Assembly (NCBI GenBank): GCA_030697975.1
Contig: JAUYOQ010000124.1
Span: 1-5,990 of the forward strand
Reading direction: 5' to 3'
DNA length: 5,990 nt
Source: Nitrosopumilaceae archaeon
GTDB lineage: Archaea; Thermoproteota; Nitrososphaeria; Nitrososphaerales; Nitrosopumilaceae
The notes beneath the pieces are model-generated. The model saw nothing but the letters and a program-made list of their open reading frames with translations. It was not told the DNA's origin and did not search any database. The position numbers and the translations under genes are program-made. Each line of letters starts with the position of its first letter. Position 1 is the stretch's first letter. Shown in pieces: positions 5,707 through 5,990 of this stretch.

Positions 5707-5990
5707 ATGTATCACATTTCACTAATTACAGGGGATGGTATTGGGCCTGAGATCTCAGAATCTGCAATTTCTGTACTTGATACAATTAACGACAAACTTG
5801 GACTCAAATTATCAGTTGAGACACTACTTGCTGGCGACACTGCACTTAAAACAATAGGCAAGGCATTGCCTGATGAGACACTAGAGTCAGTAAAAAAATC
5901 TGATGCCTGTCTTAAGGCACCTGTAGGTGAAAGCGCGGCAGATGTAATTGTAGTATTGCGAAGAACGCTTGATCTTTACGCAAACATTAG
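5707..5990 (+). CDS. leuB: 3-isopropylmalate dehydrogenase family, N-terminal part (cut by window end)
   Basis: ATG 5707 opens a frame that stays open to the window end, giving 94 complete codons. The protein begins HISLITGDGIGPEISESA (3-20), the nucleotide-binding start of the isocitrate/isopropylmalate dehydrogenase family, and continues with LPDETLESVKKSDACLKAPVG and LRRTLDLYANI, the start of the substrate-binding region (LR...LDLYAN-R). In the leucine pathway LeuB oxidatively decarboxylates 3-isopropylmalate with NAD. Family relatives acting on isocitrate or homoisocitrate share these motifs; the neighbour leuA favours LeuB. It follows leuA after 35 bases with only a weak SD (GGAAAG, 5695-5700). 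That spacer starts with a T-rich CTTTTAAC and has no clear TATA box, so the gene is probably read from the ilv/leu transcript, perhaps with partial termination. Confidence 0.88.
   Translation, partial: MYHISLITGDGIGPEISESAISVLDTINDKLGLKLSVETLLAGDTALKTIGKALPDETLESVKKSDACLKAPVGESAADVIVVLRRTLDLYANI

Noticed and set aside
1..5990. tRNA genes, rRNA, CRISPR arrays, insertion sequences or phage genes
   Set aside because: I saw no cloverleaf sequences, regularly spaced repeats, transposase motifs or terminal inverted repeats.

Overview
The window looks like a core piece of a Nitrososphaerota (thaumarchaeal) chromosome. The reasons are an AT-rich base composition, protein sequences of archaeal type, Shine-Dalgarno (SD) elements of the GGTGAT/GGAG kind, a TATA-box promoter (TTTATAAA) instead of bacterial -35/-10 boxes, and tightly packed genes. 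The assignment comes from reading the proteins, not from a database search.

Layout: 1-426 is the C-terminal part of a zinc-type medium-chain dehydrogenase whose start lies outside the window. 473-1309 is a class I aldolase/thiolase of the LsrF/DhnA family on the same strand. 1311-1808 is a convergent (minus-strand) gene for a small NTF2/SnoaL-like protein, and the two 3' ends are one base apart. From about 1818 onward everything runs on the plus strand as a branched-chain amino acid cluster: acetolactate synthase large subunit (ilvB, best start 1978), small regulatory subunit (ilvN, best start 3675), 2-isopropylmalate synthase family (leuA, 4154-5671), and the 5' part of isopropylmalate dehydrogenase family (leuB, 5707 to window end). 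ilvB-ilvN and ilvN-leuA are nearly or actually overlapping, so they are very probably co-transcribed. IlvBN makes acetolactate, a precursor of valine and leucine; LeuA and LeuB act in the leucine branch (or a citramalate branch to isoleucine). ilvC, ilvD and leuCD are not in the window.

The most interesting part is the 150 bases before ilvB. A TATA box at 1818-1827 is followed by a 20-codon open reading frame (1855-1917). Its last eleven codons read LGILSLVGLLL, so eight of the eleven are Leu, Ile or Val. Overlapping it are four mutually complementary segments (1871-1878, 1896-1903, 1916-1922, 1928-1934) that can pair 1:2, 3:4 or, alternatively, 2:3. This is the logic of a bacterial ilv/leu leader-peptide attenuator, placed before an archaeal ilvBN-leuAB cluster. 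The pattern is read directly from the sequence; the mechanism is inference. A pronounced poly-U run after the 3:4 hairpin is missing, and a DNA-binding-site explanation based on the repeated CTAG cores remains open.
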